DNA of 64,000 nucleotides from Eopsaltria australis (Eukaryota > Chordata > Aves > Passeriformes > Petroicidae): assembly GCA_034509425.1 (NCBI GenBank), contig JAVTVJ010000550.1, positions 2,546,994 through 2,610,993 of the forward strand. Reading direction: 5' to 3'. This document shows positions 61,128-64,000 of the stretch, one piece after another. The notes under the pieces are model-generated. The model was not told the DNA's origin. It saw only the letters and a list, made by a program, of their open reading frames with translations, and did not search any database. Within the stretch, counting starts at the first letter, position 1; every line of letters begins with the position of its first letter. The position numbers and the translations under genes were made by a program.

Positions 61128-64000
61128 AATCCTGTTCTCTCACTGTGAATTTTGGCAGTGGTTGTGGTAGAGACGGGGGACAGATAACAACTAAGCTAAA
61201 CAAAGAGAATTTCTTCTGTTTCTTATCAACAATTATGCGTTGCTTCACTACTGGTAGATACATGCTGTCCAAGCAGCCACCCATTACTTCTCTGAGTCCA
61301 GCTCTTACTACACCAACCATAGACTTAAAAGCTGAACAAACTCCTTCTCCCTCAGACCACAACAATTCACCCAGGTATAGTAGGAACTTGGCGCAGTTGC
61401 CTCAAAAACACATGTGCTGCTAAGGAAAGCTTCCACTCTTCTGCTACACCTCACACCTGCAGGTGTGGCATCTGATCTTATATGTCATTGTAAGGCTTTC
61501 CAAAGCTGGAGATGTCATTTGGAAGTGACAAAAACCCAACCAACCAAGCACACACATAAACATCCATGCCATCCTGCTGACCAGTCCCTCCTTGCTGAAA
61601 GGCAGCTACTGCTGCTGTATCAGGGGAAATCAAGGAAGGTAACAGATATGTCCTCTCTTGTACCTCTCGTGAGTGACAAATCAAGGAATGAGGCTCAGAG
61701 CCTCATGGCTAATTTACGACTGAGGATGTCGAAGTGTCTTACAGAGACTGCTCTTTTAGAGGTATCCCATTCCTTGCCACACTGCTGTTTACTGTGGCTT
61801 GACAGGTGCTCTGCAGCTGCTGCTGCTCCACATCACGAAGCAAAATATCCTCCCTTTTGTGCTCCAGATGAAGAAAATGTAGCCTGTGAGACACAATAAG
61901 AGATTCCCCATGGCCACTGAGGAAACTAGGAATGCCATAATGGTACACCAGTTAATACATGGGGAGAGAGAAAGAGCAATAGAGCACTGGGAAAAAAAAT
62001 AGAGTCCCTGCATCCATTACATGACTGATAAATTATTGCTTTCCCACAAGATATGGGGGAACAACTGCCTTAACTGAGTGTGTAATGGCCTTTCCCAGAG
62101 ACAGGGCCAATCTGCCTGACAGATGACACTGAGCCCAGAAATGCAGGAGCATTCTCCTTGGGCCACGGAGCAATAAAGTATCCACACTAGAGTTACTGCA
62201 GCTATTAAGAAGAGGTGCAGGGCATTAATTATATTCACAGCAGAAACAGAAGTAAAGGCTTTGGCATAGCAGTATAATAGTATTGAGACTGTCATTTCCC
62301 AGTCCAAACTCCTCTAATTAAGTCCCAGCTGAGGTGTTCTGTTCAGGTCTATAGTCTTGATTTCAAAGGGGAAGAGGCAAATAAATAAATTAATAAGTGC
62401 AAACAGTTCGGTTTCTTCCCAATTAAGGAAGGCCAGACATTTGGAGACATTTGTGGGTATCTTTATTTGAGGAGGTTGGTAGATTGCTTTTACCTTGTAA
62501 TTGTCTGCTGTCTTATTTTGAATTTAATTGACAACGTTCACTCTGTAGAACCTAACTGACCTTGTAGTCCATGAGGACTTGGTAGATCTTAGGCTCACTT
62601 TCCATATTATAACCTCAAGATCTGCCAAAAAATGAGAGCACAGGAAAAATCCCACCATAGTCTTGCTCTACATCCCCATGTGCTAAGGATATCTAATATT
62701 CAACACGGGACTATTACAGCTCACTCCTAGCACCAGGACTTAGCATGAAGGCACCTTGTATGACTATTTACTTCCAGTTCCCAGAGTGGTGTATGTAAAT
62801 TTGGTGAATAATTCTGCACACCTTGTGCTGTTTTCCTCTCTTTTCTTTTCTTTCTTTGTTTTTTTAATCATGAAAGCGATCTACAAATTTCTGCTACTTG
62901 ATATTTTTATGAAATTTTATTCCATGTTAAGAAAAAAAGAAAAAATAAGCTCCAAGGGCAAATTTGGGAAAATTTTAAATTTTATTTTTTTTAAATCTAC
63001 ATACTCAATGAAATGTCAAACTAATAGTTTTCAACCTATTTCTGTTCACTTTGCTTCACGAGGACAATGCTAGCAAGTCCAGTCCTCCTTATTCTTCCAT
63101 TTGCCAATAGACTACTTGGAAATAAAAGAAACAAAATTGCAAAGGTGAGCATAAGTGAAAAGAAAGAAATCACAAAGTTTTGCAAGAAGACACTCCCTTT
63201 TCTTTCTAATATTTTCATTTTACTTCTAATTTCTTGAATAGAGTCCATTCATGAGTTCACCTTGCTGTTTGCTTCCTTTTAAAATTTAAACTGGTTTTCT
63301 TATAGGTTTATATATTTCATTCTCTTGGGGTTGCTGAAGAAATCATTAGTCAATGGTATATACAATTGTAATTTAATTTCCCAGGTTATTAAAAACTAAT
63401 AGCATGCCATTTAATTAGACTAGATGATGAGAATCCACTTAAAAGTTAGAAATAGACTTACAAACTGCCTATCTTCTTCCTTACTGCCAAGCAAGACTTT
63501 ATAATAAATCATTATTCCTTTTAAATGAATCTAGTAATTACAAAGGACTTCATTCTTCATTATATTCACCATAGCTATACATATTTCCATAAGTTATCTC
63601 ATTTATTTGTACCAAGAGTACTATTAAATATAGCATTAATTTATCAGAGCAGGGTACAGAAAGAAGCCCTTAGAGGATATTGTTGGTAATGGTCTGAAAC
63701 AAAGCTTTTTGCTTTTCCAAAGAATGAGCTCTGCAAGAACCCTCAGTATTAACTCTCACACCACAACATGGCAATGCTGCACAGTCCTGAGGAAGGGGAC
63801 AAGGCATGAGGCAAAAAGAGTGATTCCTTGGCCACACCCTTTCCAAGTACAGTTCCTGTGCTGAGCCTTGAACTTAGATGACAATTACTGTAACCTGGAT
63901 CACAGACCTCTTTCCCTAAGGAAATGAAAAAAGACCTCCAATTTATTTCACATAGCCTATTTAAGAATCATTGGATAATAATGGCCTTCAGTCACTGCCA
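61128..64000. other. Non-coding stretch, nothing recognised
   Basis: The largest frame (plus, 61414-61899, 161 codons) is Leu/Ser/His/Ala-rich, with a short Ala run and no domain; it is treated as non-coding. 62756-63073 (plus, 105 codons) is Phe/Leu/Lys-rich from AT-rich DNA. No transposon beyond the CR1 end, and no RNA genes. Confidence 0.5.

Noticed and set aside
61414..61899. 161-codon plus-strand open frame after the CR1 element
   Set aside because: Leu/Ser/His composition, no domain, no splice or promoter context; a chance frame in GC-richer sequence.

Overview
The window looks like nuclear DNA from a bird. The main evidence is a CR1 LINE 3' end (60688-61127) with the ATTCTATG-type octamer tail typical of avian CR1. 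Three retroviral LTR-like elements of the kinds common in neoavian, especially passerine, genomes support this: one starting TGTGCTGGTTTTGA (24521-25107), an ERVK-type LTR (about 42091-42311) and a third LTR with perfect 5-bp target duplications (42370-42970). The sequence is mostly AT-rich, with short microsatellites and no operon-like gene packing. The species cannot be named from the sequence.

No complete protein-coding gene, rRNA, tRNA or other RNA gene could be supported. Almost all open frames of 60-170 codons look like chance frames: none carries a recognisable domain and most have low-complexity or shadow-like composition. The window is therefore intergenic or deep intronic. Two stretches look more coding-like. 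One is a plus-strand frame at 34179-34460 that ends in TAA overlapping an AATAAA and followed by a short A run. The other is a 156-codon minus-strand frame at 41606-42076, lying head-to-head with the ERVK-type LTR. Neither product is recognised.

Layout: 1-24000 is single-copy-looking non-coding DNA with a candidate conserved element (1571-1850), short simple repeats (8951, 10107, 13319, 19925, 23011, 23198) and a CTCF-like site (23327). 24017-25107 holds a striking quasi-palindrome followed by an ERVL-type solo LTR. 25108-39329 is mostly unannotatable, apart from a palindromic CTAG-rich patch (27893), a G-quadruplex motif (31290), a candidate conserved element (31600-31920) and the coding-like remnant (34179). 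39330-42975 is the busiest part: an old CR1 piece on the minus strand, a homeodomain-site (TAATTA) cluster, the orphan minus-strand frame, and two same-orientation LTRs only 58 bp apart. 42976-64000 is again non-coding, with short homopolymers, a perfect hairpin (55612), a strong CTCF-like motif (58015) and the CR1 3' end (60688).

I found no convincing novel biological system. The items most worth a search are the two coding-like remnants, the LTR pair and the 24017 quasi-palindrome.
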